From: Actinophytocola glycyrrhizae
GTDB taxonomy: Bacteria > Actinomycetota > Actinomycetes > Mycobacteriales > Pseudonocardiaceae
Assembly: GCF_042653545.1 (NCBI RefSeq)
Contig: NZ_JBHSIS010000008.1
Coordinates: 62,001 to 126,000, forward strand
Direction: 5' to 3'
DNA length: 64,000 bases
Every line of letters starts with the position of its first letter. Position 1 is the stretch's first letter. Position numbers and translations under genes: made by a program. The notes below the pieces were generated by a model. It was not told the origin of the DNA and did not search any database. It saw nothing but the letters and a program-made list of their open reading frames with translations. Below are positions 49,625-58,007 of the stretch, piece by piece.

Positions 49625-50544
49625 CTCAGCAGTCCTTCCCCGATCAGGGTTTCCCACAGGGCGGTCGGTATCGGCGCCGCGGCGCGGGCGGCGTTCGACT
49701 CCACCTGCCGGACGGAGCTGGCGCCCAGCACGACGGCCTCGACGGCCGGGTGCCTGGCGGGCATCGCGATCGCGGCGGCGGGCAGTTCGACGCCGAACCG
49801 CGCGCACACGCCGGCGATCCGCCGCGCCCGCTCGACCAGCTCGGCGGGCGCCTCCTGGTAGTCGTACTTCCCGCCAGGGACCGGGCTGGCCAGGATGCCG
49901 CTGTTGAACACGCCGGCCGCCATCACCCGGACACCGCGTCCCTCGCACAGCGGCAGCAGCTCGTCCAGCGCGGGCTGTTCGAGCAGCGTGTACCGGCCCG
50001 CCACCATGACGGTGTCCACATCGGACCGGCGGACGAACTCGGCGAGTGCCCGGTCGAAGTTCATGCCGAGCCCGACGCCGCGCAGCACGCCCTGGTCACG
50101 CAGCTCGACCAGGGCCGGGATCGCACCCGCGAGCGCCTCCTCGACGTGGTGTTCCGCGTCGTGCACGAACGCGATGTCGATCCGGTCGAGCCCGAGGCGC
50201 TCCATGCTCGACTCCAGCGACCGCAGCACCCCGTCACGGGAGTAGTCGCGCCGCCGCACCAGCGTCGCGGGCACGTCGAAGCCGTCGGTGTCCCGCTCCC
50301 CCGCGTACGCCGGGTTCTCCGCCAGCAGCCTGCCGACCTTGGTGGACACCACGTACTCGTCCCTCGGCCTGCCGCGCAGCGCGGCACCCAGGCGCTGCTC
50401 CGAAAGGCCGAGCCCGTAGTGCGGCGCGGTGTCGAAGTACCGGATGCCCGCCGCCCACGCGGCGTCGACGATCGCGGTCGCCGTCTCGTCGGTCATCGCG
50501 CGGTACAGGTTGCCCAGCTGCGCGCAGCCCAGACCCACCCTCAC
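49621..50544 (-). CDS. Aldo/keto reductase, L-fucose (D-threo-aldose) 1-dehydrogenase-like
   Basis: 307 residues. The catalytic tetrad is visible: Asp and Tyr in IRYFDTAPHYGLGLSEQRLG, Lys in YVVSTKVGRLL, His in IDIAFVHDAEH. GLGCAQLGNLYRAMTDETAT at the N-terminus and VVLGASSVRQVESNAARA near the end fit the aldose 1-dehydrogenase branch. It would oxidise L-fucose at C1 to the lactone handled by the next gene. GTG 50544 has GGGAGC upstream. Divergent from the GntR gene, sharing its regulatory region. Confidence 0.82.
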   Translation of the reverse strand: MRVGLGCAQLGNLYRAMTDETATAIVDAAWAAGIRYFDTAPHYGLGLSEQRLGAALRGRPRDEYVVSTKVGRLLAENPAYAGERDTDGFDVPATLVRRRDYSRDGVLRSLESSMERLGLDRIDIAFVHDAEHHVEEALAGAIPALVELRDQGVLRGVGLGMNFDRALAEFVRRSDVDTVMVAGRYTLLEQPALDELLPLCEGRGVRVMAAGVFNSGILASPVPGGKYDYQEAPAELVERARRIAGVCARFGVELPAAAIAMPARHPAVEAVVLGASSVRQVESNAARAAAPIPTALWETLIGEGLLR

Positions 50545-50677
50545 GGCAGCTCCCGACCGGGCCCGGGGCCGGAGTCGTTCGCCGGGTGGTCGCGCAGCGC
50601 GACCCGCAGGTCACGCGGAATCACCGCGTGCGGTACTGCCCGCATCCGTTCACCTTTCGTGGCACTCTTGGGGACAA

Positions 50678-50685
50678 ACATCCGA
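50678..50685. promoter_or_regulatory. ACATCCGA motif, site 1 (gntR / aldose dehydrogenase)
   Basis: ACATCCGA within AAACATCCGAGGTCTT lies 17 nt before the gntR start and on the reverse side controls the divergent catabolic genes. The same core appears at 57047 and 61747, so it is a likely binding site of the GntR protein. Confidence 0.55.
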
Positions 50686-50702
50686 GGTCTTGAGAGGTCT
50701 GA

Positions 50703-51392
50703 ATGCCCGTTACCGACGAAGCGATCGACAAGATCAAGGGCATGATCATCTCCGGTGAGCTCGCGCCAGGCGACCGGCTCCCCAAGGAGGCCGACCTGGC
50801 ACAGCACCTCGGCCTGTCGCGCAGCTCGCTGCGGGAGGCCGTGAAGGCGCTGTGCCTGATCCGCGTGCTCGACGTCCGGCAGGGCGACGGCACCTACGTC
50901 ACCAGCCTCGAACCGAAGCTGCTGCTCGACGCGATGACGTTCGTCGTGGACTTCCACCGCGACGACACCGTGCTCGACTTCCTCGCCGTGCGCAGGATCC
51001 TGGAGCCCGCGGCGACCGCGATCGCGGCCACCACCATGTCCGAAGAGGACATCGCCGAGCTGGCGAAGCTCCTGGAAGGACTCGAGGAGTCGCCGACCGT
51101 CGAGGCGCTCGTCGCGAACGACCTGGAGTTCCACCGCCGCATCGCCCTGGGCACCGGCAACCCCGTGCTGTGCTCGCTGATCGACTCGCTGTCGGGCCCG
51201 ACGACCCGCGCGCGGATCTGGCGCGGCCTCACCCAGGAGGGCGCGGTCGCGAAGACCCGCGAACAGCACCGCGCGATCTACGACGCCATCGCCGCCCGCG
51301 AGCCGGAGCTGGCCCGCTCGTGGGCGACCGTGCACATCTCGGGTGTGGAGCAGTGGCTGAAGAAGACCCTCGGCGACCACGAGCAGTCCTAG
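50703..51392 (+). CDS. FadR-subfamily GntR regulator of the fucose locus
   Basis: 229 residues. The N-terminal winged HTH is AIDKIKGMIISGELAPGDRL, PKEADLAQHLGLSRSSLREA with VKALCLIRVLDVRQGDGTYV. The FCD effector domain follows (LAVRRILEPAATAIAATTMS; LEFHRRIALGTGNPVLCSLI; EQHRAIYDAIAAREPELARS), with Asp/His positions typical for metal and sugar-acid binding. ATG 50703. Placed between the two arms of the fucose locus; likely a repressor relieved by a pathway intermediate. Overlaps the permease stop by 4 nt. Confidence 0.9.
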   Translation: MPVTDEAIDKIKGMIISGELAPGDRLPKEADLAQHLGLSRSSLREAVKALCLIRVLDVRQGDGTYVTSLEPKLLLDAMTFVVDFHRDDTVLDFLAVRRILEPAATAIAATTMSEEDIAELAKLLEGLEESPTVEALVANDLEFHRRIALGTGNPVLCSLIDSLSGPTTRARIWRGLTQEGAVAKTREQHRAIYDAIAAREPELARSWATVHISGVEQWLKKTLGDHEQS

Positions 51393-52411
51393 GTCTGCGG
51401 CTTGCCGCCGGTGAACCTGGCCAGCATCAGCGAGACCAGGATGATCGCGCCGTACACCGCCTGGATCCAGAACGACGGGACCTGCGCGAGTGTCAGCAGG
51501 TTCTCCACCACCGCGAGCAGCAGCACACCGGTGAGCGCGCCGAACATCGTGCCCCGGCCGCCGTCGAGCGAGATGCCGCCGATGACCGCGGCCGCGAACA
51601 CGGTGAAGATCATGCCGTCGCCCTGGTTGGCGTTGATCGCGCCGACGTAGCCGGTGAGCACGAGCCCGCCGATCGCGGCCAGCACACCGGCGACGACGAA
51701 CACCAGCCACGAGATGCGGTCGGTGTTGATGCCCGCCGCCCGCGCGGCCTCCCGGTTGCCGCCGATCGCGTACAGCGAGCGGCCGACCCGGTGGTAACGC
51801 AGCACGAAACCGGTGACGCCGTACAGGACCAGCGCGAGCCACACCGATACCGGCAACCCGGCGAAGGTGGCCGTGGCGAGCGTGAAGAACGCCTCCGGCA
51901 TGTCGAACAGCGTCCTGCCCTCGGTGGCGCCGACCAGGAGTCCTCTGAGGACGATCAGCATGGCGAGCGTCACGATGAAGGCGTTCAGCTTGAGCTTCAC
52001 GATGAGGAAGCCGTTGAACGTGCCGATCACCGCACCCACCACGAGGATCACCGCGATCCCGGCCGCGGCCGGCCACTGCGTGCCGAAGCCGGTCTCGATC
52101 ACCAGCAGCGCGCCGACCGCGGGCGCGATGCCCACGGTGGACTCCAGCGACAGGTCGAACTTGCCGGAGATCAGCACGAGCGACTCGCCGAGCACGACCA
52201 GCGCCAGCGCCGCGGACGCGCCCAGGATGCTGACCAGGTTGCCGGTGGTGAGGAAGCTGTCGTTGAGGATGGCGCCGATGATCAACAGCACCACGAGCAC
52301 GGGCAGCAGGGCCAGCTCCCGCAACCGCGGCAACCGCCCGATGCCCTGAAAGGCGCGTTGCGGGCGCCCAGTGCCCGCAACGCGCCTTTCAGGGCTTCGC
52401 ACCTCAGTCAT
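51389..52411 (-). CDS. Sugar ABC transporter permease (fucose locus)
   Basis: 340 residues of the RbsC-type permease family, about 9-10 helices. ISGKFDLSLESTVGIAPAVG, TFNGFLIVKLKLNAFIVTLA and GGNREAARAAGINTDRISWL are family blocks. ATG 52411 lies inside the end of the ATPase gene with GAAGGGG 6 nt upstream, so the start is well supported. Residues ~6-23 are encoded by a CCTGAAAGGCGC-family palindrome (52343-52395): the element is in frame in the cytoplasmic N-terminus. A single permease gene implies a homodimer. Confidence 0.88.
   Translation of the reverse strand: MTEVRSPERRVAGTGRPQRAFQGIGRLPRLRELALLPVLVVLLIIGAILNDSFLTTGNLVSILGASAALALVVLGESLVLISGKFDLSLESTVGIAPAVGALLVIETGFGTQWPAAAGIAVILVVGAVIGTFNGFLIVKLKLNAFIVTLAMLIVLRGLLVGATEGRTLFDMPEAFFTLATATFAGLPVSVWLALVLYGVTGFVLRYHRVGRSLYAIGGNREAARAAGINTDRISWLVFVVAGVLAAIGGLVLTGYVGAINANQGDGMIFTVFAAAVIGGISLDGGRGTMFGALTGVLLLAVVENLLTLAQVPSFWIQAVYGAIILVSLMLARFTGGKPQT
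52343..52395. repeat. Perfect 23-bp palindrome inside a coding region
   Basis: The arms 52343-52365 (GCCCTGAAAGGCGCGTTGCGG start) and 52373-52395 are exact reverse complements with a 7-nt loop. It lies in the first 23 codons of the permease gene. It would form a strong hairpin near the permease start in the mRNA. Confidence 0.9.
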
Positions 52412-53897
52412 GCGTGACCCCTTCGATGTCGGCCACCAGGTCGCCAACGGACCAGCCAGCCTCGTGCTCCGCCACCAGGGCGCCCGACCGCAGCACCAGC
52501 ACCCGGTCACACGGCCGCAGGTCGTCCAGCTCGTCGCTGACGATCAGCACCGCCCTGCCCTCCGCACGCACCCGCTCGACCTGGCCGAGCAGTGCCTCCT
52601 TGGACTTCACGTCGACACCGGCCGTCGGGTTGATCAGCACCAGCACGTCCGGGTCGCTCGCGAGTGCCCGCGCGAGGACCACCTTCTGCTGGTTGCCGCC
52701 CGACAGCGCGTCGGCGGGCTGCTCGGGCCCGGCCGCGACGATGCCGTGGTCGCCGATCGCCTTCTTCGCCACCGCGGTCCGCGAACCGGGCGACGCGAGT
52801 CCGCCCGCGCCCATCCGGTCCAGAACGGACATCGAAGCGTTGTCGGCGATCGACATGCCGAGCACCAGGCCCTGGTGGTGCCGATCCCGTGGCACACAAC
52901 CGATCCCGGCCCGCAGCGCGGCCTTCACGTCACCGCGCGGCAGCGGGCGGCCGTTCATCGCCACCACCCCGCGGGCCGGCGGGCGCAGCCCGTAGACGGT
53001 CTCCGCGACCTGGTGCTTGCCGCTGGCGTTCGACCCGGCGATGCCGAGCACCTCACCGCGCCGCAGCCCGAACGAGACGTCGGCGAACGCGTCCCCGGTC
53101 AGCCCGTCGACGGTCAGCACGTCCGCCGCGCCGGTGGCCACGGCGTCCCGCTCGGCCGCGTCGGCCACCGTCAGCCCGCCGGTCTCGCCGGTCATCGCGT
53201 CGACCAGCTGCGCGCGGGTGAGGTCGGTGACCGGTGCGGTCACCACGTGCCGCGCGTCCCGCAGCACCGTCACCGCCTGGCAGACCTCGTGCACCTCCTG
53301 CAGATGGTGCGAGATGAACAGGAACGTGACCCCCGCGTCCTGCAGCTCCCGCATCCGCACGAACAGCCGCGCGATCGCGTCGGAGTCGAGCTGGGCGGTC
53401 GGCTCGTCGAGCACGATGAACCGCGCGCCGTAGGACAGGGCCCGCGCGATCTCCACCAGCTGACGGTCCTCGACGGACAGCTCACCCGCCGGGAGGTCCA
53501 CGTCGACGTCGACGCGCCACGAGTCCAGCAGCGCACGCGAGTCCCCGCGCAGCCGCGACCACGAGATCACCCCGCGCCGGATCGGCTGCCGGTTGATGAA
53601 CAGGTTCTCCGCGACGCTCAGGTGCGGGATCACCGTCGAGTGCTGGTAGACGCAGGCGACCTTGCTCCGCCACGCCTCCCGGTCACCGAGCGGCGGCGCG
53701 GGTTCCCCGTCGAACGCGACCGTCCCGGTGTCCGGTTTGGACAGACCGGTGAGGATGGACACGAGCGTGGACTTCCCCGCCCCGTTGCGGCCGACGAGCG
53801 CGTGCGACTCGCCCGCCGCGACGGTGAGACTGACGTCCGCGAGCGCCACGGTCGGCCCGTAGCGCTTGCCGACACCGAGTGCCTCGACGACGTTCAC
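52404..53897 (-). CDS. Sugar ABC transporter ATPase (fucose locus)
   Basis: 497 residues with two ATPase halves. First half: Walker A GRNGAGKST, LSVEDRQLVEIARAL, IVLDEPTAQLDS, H-loop FLFISHHLQEV. Second half: GSNASGKHQ (P-loop with His in place of Ser/Thr), LSGGNQQKVVLARAL and VLVLINPTAGVDVKSKEALL, where the usual DEPT reads INPT. The second site is probably not catalytic. GTG 53897 overlaps the binding-protein stop (GTGA). The start at GTG 53912 is possible but less likely. Confidence 0.88.
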   Translation of the reverse strand: MNVVEALGVGKRYGPTVALADVSLTVAAGESHALVGRNGAGKSTLVSILTGLSKPDTGTVAFDGEPAPPLGDREAWRSKVACVYQHSTVIPHLSVAENLFINRQPIRRGVISWSRLRGDSRALLDSWRVDVDVDLPAGELSVEDRQLVEIARALSYGARFIVLDEPTAQLDSDAIARLFVRMRELQDAGVTFLFISHHLQEVHEVCQAVTVLRDARHVVTAPVTDLTRAQLVDAMTGETGGLTVADAAERDAVATGAADVLTVDGLTGDAFADVSFGLRRGEVLGIAGSNASGKHQVAETVYGLRPPARGVVAMNGRPLPRGDVKAALRAGIGCVPRDRHHQGLVLGMSIADNASMSVLDRMGAGGLASPGSRTAVAKKAIGDHGIVAAGPEQPADALSGGNQQKVVLARALASDPDVLVLINPTAGVDVKSKEALLGQVERVRAEGRAVLIVSDELDDLRPCDRVLVLRSGALVAEHEAGWSVGDLVADIEGVTHD

Positions 53898-54922
53898 AGG
53901 TTGTTGCCCCACAGGGAGTCGTCGTCCACGTTCTCCTTCGTGACGACCGGTGCGGGCAGTTGGTCCTCCAGGATGCCCGGCATCGTCTCGACGACCGTGC
54001 TGCCGTGGTCGGTCGGGCCCGCGGCGAAGGTCTCGCCCGCCATGGCCTTCTTCAGCCAGTACATGCCGTACTTGGCGTAGTCGTCCGCGGGCTGCGACAC
54101 GGTCGCGTCCAGCTCGCCGCTACGGATCGCGTCCAGTTCCTGCGGGATGCCGTCGTTGGACACCAGTACGATGTGCTTCGGGTCGCCGACCGGGAACTTG
54201 AGGTTCTTGCGCTCCAGCGCCTGCAGCGTCGGCGCCAGGTAGACACCGCCCGCCTGCAGGTAGATGCCCTTGACGTCCGGGTTCGCGGTCAGCAGGCCCT
54301 CGAGACCCGACGCGGCCTTCTCCGCCTGCCAGTCCGCGGGGATCTCCAGCACGGTGAGCTTCGGGTACCTGGTCCTCACGCACTCGCGGAACGCCTCGGA
54401 CCGGTCGCGGCCGTTGACCGACGCGAGGTCACCCATGATCTGGATGACCTTGCCCGCCGAGACCCGTTCCCCGATCACGTCACACGCCTTGGTGCCGTAG
54501 GCGCGGTTGTCGGCCCGCACGACCATCGCAACCTTGCCGGACTCCGGCGCCACGTCGACCGACACGACCGGCACCCCCCTGCGCTCGGCCTGGTCGAGAC
54601 CCGCGACGATCGCGGCGGAGTCGAGCGGCGTCACCACCAGGCCCCGGACGCCCTGGTTGAGCAGGTTGTTGATGTCGGTGATCTGCTTCTGGGTGTCGTT
54701 GTCGGCGTTTACGGTCGGCAGGACATCAAGGCCCGCCTCCTCCGCCATCCCCGGCACATAGTTGTTGTACGCCTGCCAGAACGGCGAGGTCAACAGCGGC
54801 ACCGTGGCCCCGATCCTGCCGTCCCCGCCACCACCACCCGCTGTGTCCTTTGTGGACCCGCAACCGCTCACCGCTGCGGCCAGCGCGGCGACCGCCGCGA
54901 CCGCGCCGATGGTTCTGCGCAT
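53894..54922 (-). CDS. Sugar-binding lipoprotein (fucose locus)
   Basis: 342 residues. The lipobox AVSGC ends the signal peptide (Cys21), followed by a Gly-rich linker. The Peripla_BP_4 fold reads IGATVPLLTSPFWQAYNNYV, INNLLNQGVRGLVVTPLDSA, VPVVSVDVAPESGKVAMVVR and DVKGIYLQAGGVYLAPTLQA. This is the RbsB-like binding protein of the importer whose ATPase and permease follow. ATG 54922, 27 nt after the SDR stop. Confidence 0.9.
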   Translation of the reverse strand: MRRTIGAVAAVAALAAAVSGCGSTKDTAGGGGGDGRIGATVPLLTSPFWQAYNNYVPGMAEEAGLDVLPTVNADNDTQKQITDINNLLNQGVRGLVVTPLDSAAIVAGLDQAERRGVPVVSVDVAPESGKVAMVVRADNRAYGTKACDVIGERVSAGKVIQIMGDLASVNGRDRSEAFRECVRTRYPKLTVLEIPADWQAEKAASGLEGLLTANPDVKGIYLQAGGVYLAPTLQALERKNLKFPVGDPKHIVLVSNDGIPQELDAIRSGELDATVSQPADDYAKYGMYWLKKAMAGETFAAGPTDHGSTVVETMPGILEDQLPAPVVTKENVDDDSLWGNNL

Positions 54923-54949
54923 CGCATCCTCCTTGATGCCGAAGGGGTG

Positions 54950-55729
54950 TCATGCCCGCGGTCGTGGACGCAGGCCGTACATGCCGCCGTCGACCGCGAG
55001 CGCGGTCCCGGTGGTCGATCCGGACAGCGGGCTCGCCAGGTAGGCGATCGCGTGCGCCACCTCGTCCGCGGTGACGAGCCTGCCCATCGGCTGGCGGGCG
55101 GCGAGCGCGGCCCGCTCGGCGGCCGGGTCCGCCGACGCGTCGAGCAGCCTGCCGACCCACGGGGTGTCCGCGGTGCCGGGGCACACGCAGTTGACCCGGA
55201 TGTCGTCGTCGAGGTGGTCGGTCGCCATGGCCAGCGTCAGCGCGAGCACCGCGCCCTTGCTGGCCGAGTACAGGGCCCGGTTCGGCAGGCCCTGCCACGC
55301 CGCGATCGAGCAGGTGTTGACGACCGCGGCCTTCTCGCTCTTCCTCAGGTGCGGCAACGCGGCCCTGGTCACGCGGGCCATGCCGACCACGTTCACGTCC
55401 AGTACCCGGTGCCACTGCGCGTCGTCGTTGGCGGCCACGTCGCCCGCCGCGCCGATGCCCGCGTTGTTGACCAGCACGTCGATACCGCCGAACCGCGCGA
55501 CGACCGCGTCGATCGCGGCACGGACCGCTCCGTCGTCGGAGACGTCGCAGCGGATGCCGTCCTCGCCGGGGTTCACGTCGAGGACGGCGACCGTGGCGCC
55601 GCGTGCGGTGAGAGTTCTCGCGACCGCCGCACCGATTCCTGACGCGCCACCGGTGACAACCGCACTCAGGCCGTCGAACTCAAGTTTCACGGCCGTGTTC
55701 GTCTGGTTCGCTTCGCAAGCTCCGCTCAC
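54950..55729 (-). CDS. SDR, probable 2-keto-3-deoxy-L-fuconate dehydrogenase
   Basis: 259 residues. AVVTGGASGIGAAVARTL (cofactor), VLVNNAGIG, CSIAAWQGLPNRALYSASKG (Ser, Tyr-x-x-x-Lys), and CVCPGTADTPWVGRLLD are classical SDR features. In the L-fucose oxidation pathway an SDR oxidises C4 of 2-keto-3-deoxy-L-fuconate; position after fuconate dehydratase supports this role. GTG 55729 overlaps the dehydratase stop (GTGA), so the longer frame to 55741 is not needed. Confidence 0.83.
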   Translation of the reverse strand: MSGACEANQTNTAVKLEFDGLSAVVTGGASGIGAAVARTLTARGATVAVLDVNPGEDGIRCDVSDDGAVRAAIDAVVARFGGIDVLVNNAGIGAAGDVAANDDAQWHRVLDVNVVGMARVTRAALPHLRKSEKAAVVNTCSIAAWQGLPNRALYSASKGAVLALTLAMATDHLDDDIRVNCVCPGTADTPWVGRLLDASADPAAERAALAARQPMGRLVTADEVAHAIAYLASPLSGSTTGTALAVDGGMYGLRPRPRA

Positions 55730-57015
55730 GTGATCCTCCACTCAGGACCGTCGGGGAAGGCGTACCGGGCGAGCGCCTCGTCGTTGATCCGCGCGGAGAA
55801 ACCCGGGGCCGTGGGCGCGAGGTAGCGTCCGTCGCGCACGATAGCGGGGTCGGCGAAGTGCTCGTGCAGCTGATCCACCCACTCGATCGCGCGGTCGGCG
55901 CGGGTGCCGGAGATCGCGACGTGGTCGAACATGGCGAGGTGGCGCACCAGCTCGCACAGGCCGACCCCGCCCGCGTGCGGGCACACCGGCACCCCGAACT
56001 TCGCGGCGAGCAGCAGGATCGCGATGTTCTCGTTGACCCCGCCGACCCGCGCCGCGTCGAGCTGCAGCACCGACAACGCGCCTGCCTGCAGGAACTGCTT
56101 GAACATCACCCGGTTCTGCACGTGCTCGCCGGTCGCGACCCGGATCGGCGCGATGGCCGCCGCGATCGCCCGGTGCGCGAGCACGTCGTCCGGCGAGGTC
56201 GGCTCCTCGATCCAGTACGGGTCGAACCCGGCCAGCGCCCGCATCCACCTGATCGCGGGCTCGACGTCCCACCGCTGGTTCGCGTCGACCGCGATCCGGA
56301 TGTCCGGCCCGACGGCCTCCCGCGCGAGCCGCATCCGCCGGATGTCGTCGTCGAGGCTGCCGCCGACCTTGAGCTTGAGCATCGTGAACCCGTCGGCGAC
56401 GGCCTGTTTCGCGAGGCGGACCATCTTCTCGTCGGAGTAACCGAGCCAGCCCGCGCCGGTGCTGTAGGCGGGGTAGCCCTGCTGTTCGATCTCCGCGATC
56501 CGCGCCTCGCGCCCCGGCCTGCGCAGGATGTCGAGCGCCTCTTCCTCGGTGAGCGCGTCGGAGAGGTACCGGAAGTCGACCTGCTCGACCAGCTCCTCCG
56601 GCGACAGCCCGGACAGGAACCTCCACAGTGGACGTCCCGCCCGGCGCGCCGCGAGGTCCCACGCCGCGTTGACCACGGCCCCGACCGCCATGTGCGCGAC
56701 CCCCTTCTCCGGGCCGAGCCAGCGGAGCTGCGAGTCGCCGACCAGTTCCCTGCTGAGGGCGGCCAGTTCGAACGCGGTCTCCGGCACGGACCGCCCGACG
56801 ACCATGTGGTCGAGCGCCTTGATGGCCGCGGCCTGCACGTCGTTGCCCCGGCCGATGGTGAACGCGAGCCCGTACCCGTCCGGCCCGTCGTCGGTGCGCA
56901 GGACCAGGTAGGCGGCGGAGTAGTCCGGGTCGGGGTTCATCGCGTCGGACCCGTCCAGCTCCCGCGAGGTGGGGAAACGGATGTCGAGCACATCCATGCC
57001 GATGATCCGCGCCAT
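55726..57015 (-). CDS. L-fuconate dehydratase (enolase superfamily)
   Basis: 429 residues, matching the family's length. Active site: KLKVGG (Lys), the metal ligands Asp in AVDANQRWDV, Glu in WIEEPTSPDD and Glu in ATGEHVQNR, and the His in CPHAGGVGLCELVRHLAMFD. The start MARIIGMDVLDIRFPTSREL is also typical of L-fuconate dehydratase (like human ENOSF1). It removes water from L-fuconate to give 2-keto-3-deoxy-L-fuconate. ATG 57015 is preferred; an in-frame GTG at 57036 lies upstream. A palindromic operator lies at 57045. Confidence 0.93.
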   Translation of the reverse strand: MARIIGMDVLDIRFPTSRELDGSDAMNPDPDYSAAYLVLRTDDGPDGYGLAFTIGRGNDVQAAAIKALDHMVVGRSVPETAFELAALSRELVGDSQLRWLGPEKGVAHMAVGAVVNAAWDLAARRAGRPLWRFLSGLSPEELVEQVDFRYLSDALTEEEALDILRRPGREARIAEIEQQGYPAYSTGAGWLGYSDEKMVRLAKQAVADGFTMLKLKVGGSLDDDIRRMRLAREAVGPDIRIAVDANQRWDVEPAIRWMRALAGFDPYWIEEPTSPDDVLAHRAIAAAIAPIRVATGEHVQNRVMFKQFLQAGALSVLQLDAARVGGVNENIAILLLAAKFGVPVCPHAGGVGLCELVRHLAMFDHVAISGTRADRAIEWVDQLHEHFADPAIVRDGRYLAPTAPGFSARINDEALARYAFPDGPEWRIT

Positions 57016-57044
57016 GTGAGCCGCCGGTCCTTCCACCTCGAATG

Positions 57045-57059
57045 ATACATCCGATGTAT
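57045..57059. promoter_or_regulatory. ACATCCGA motif, site 2 (fuconate dehydratase operon)
   Basis: ATACATC-C-GATGTAT is a near-perfect 15-bp palindrome 29 nt before the dehydratase start. Its ACATCCGA core (57047-57054) also occurs near gntR and before the hydrolase/Lut operon. Confidence 0.65.
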
Positions 57060-57119
57060 ACCGGAGACGGTTCCCGAAATCCAGATCAACCTCAATCCTG
57101 GCGAGAGATTGATCCGATC

Positions 57120-57960
57120 AGTGCCCGGCGAGCACCCGCTGGGCGAGCCGCCGTGAAAGGCGCGTTCACGGCACAACAAGTGCCGTCAATGGGCCATTCA
57201 CGGCGCCCAGCCTGGATCCACCGATGGTTGTACTGCTGGTTCCTGGTGTGGCCGGGCGGCGGCCCTGCCGCGAGCAACGACTCACCTTGCGGTGCGCGGG
57301 CTCGTTCCGTGTCCGAAAGACGCGTTCGGTTCGGTCGCGATAGCCGTGAGTGTGCCGATAGTGACACTGCGCGTCCCTATCGGCACACTCACAACGCCAG
57401 CCATGCCCCCGAAAGCGCCTTTCGGAGCAGCTGCGCGGGGCCGGGCGCGCAGCGCCCTCGCAACTGCTGTGAAAGGCGCGTTGACGGCATCCGCCACGCC
57501 GTGAATGGCCCTTTCACGGCGCCCAGCGCCGTCAACGCGCCTTTCACAGCACTGCCAACGCCGTCAACGCGCCTTTCACAGCACAAGCCAGGGCGCTACG
57601 CGCCCAGGGCCCGCGAAGCGGGCCCTGGGCGGCAAGCCCCGCGAAGCGGGCCAACGCCCCCACGCAACCCTGACGGTGGCGCAAGCCCACCCCAAGGGGC
57701 TCCCTGCCATCCCGTCGACCTGGCAGCGCCCGATCACGCCGTGTCAAGGGGGGCCAAAACGACCGAATCACAACACGCCAAAGCTGGCCCCCCTTGGCGC
57801 GGTGTGATAGCCCGTAGGGAGGTCGACGGGATGGCAGGCAGACCCGAACCCAACCGCAGCCGACCTCCCCCTCCGCCACCCCCGAGACCTGCCCGTCCGG
57901 CGAGGACAAACCACCAACGGTCAGCAGGTAAACCCACCCAAACGTCCGGCGAGGACAAAG
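57120..57960. repeat. Composite non-coding repeat element, copy B (inverted)
   Basis: Nothing coding is seen between 57060 and 58007. In order: GTGAAAGGCGCGTTCACGGC-type palindromes (57151-57215), a 16-bp perfect hairpin (57346-57361 / 57377-57392), more GTGAAAGG modules (57470-57582), GGGCCCGCGAAGCGGGCCC, and the CCATCCCGTCGACC hairpin (57704-57839). Then come Pro-type triplets and TGCCCGTCCGGCGAGGAC at ~57893-57960. From ~57470 on this is the reverse complement, module by module, of copy A at ~12000-12420. Confidence 0.85.
57346..57392. repeat. Perfect 16-bp inverted repeat of a different family
   Basis: GTGAGTGTGCCGATAG (57346-57361) and its exact complement (57377-57392), loop 15 nt. It is inserted between GAAAG-type modules of the composite element and has no sequence link to them. 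Confidence 0.85.
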
Positions 57961-58007
57961 CCCACTCGCAAGGTCAGGGCGAAGCCGTCGGTGGCGGCGG
58001 CCGCTCG

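Noticed and set aside
51389..52510. Longer permease frame starting at 52510
   Set aside because: The extra residues overlap the coding end of the ATPase and are Trp/Arg-rich; the ATG at 52411 has a good ribosome site and couples to the ATPase stop.
57060..58007. Remnant insertion sequence
   Set aside because: No transposase fragment or target duplication was found; the region consists of palindromic modules that recur at 11.7-12.4 kb.
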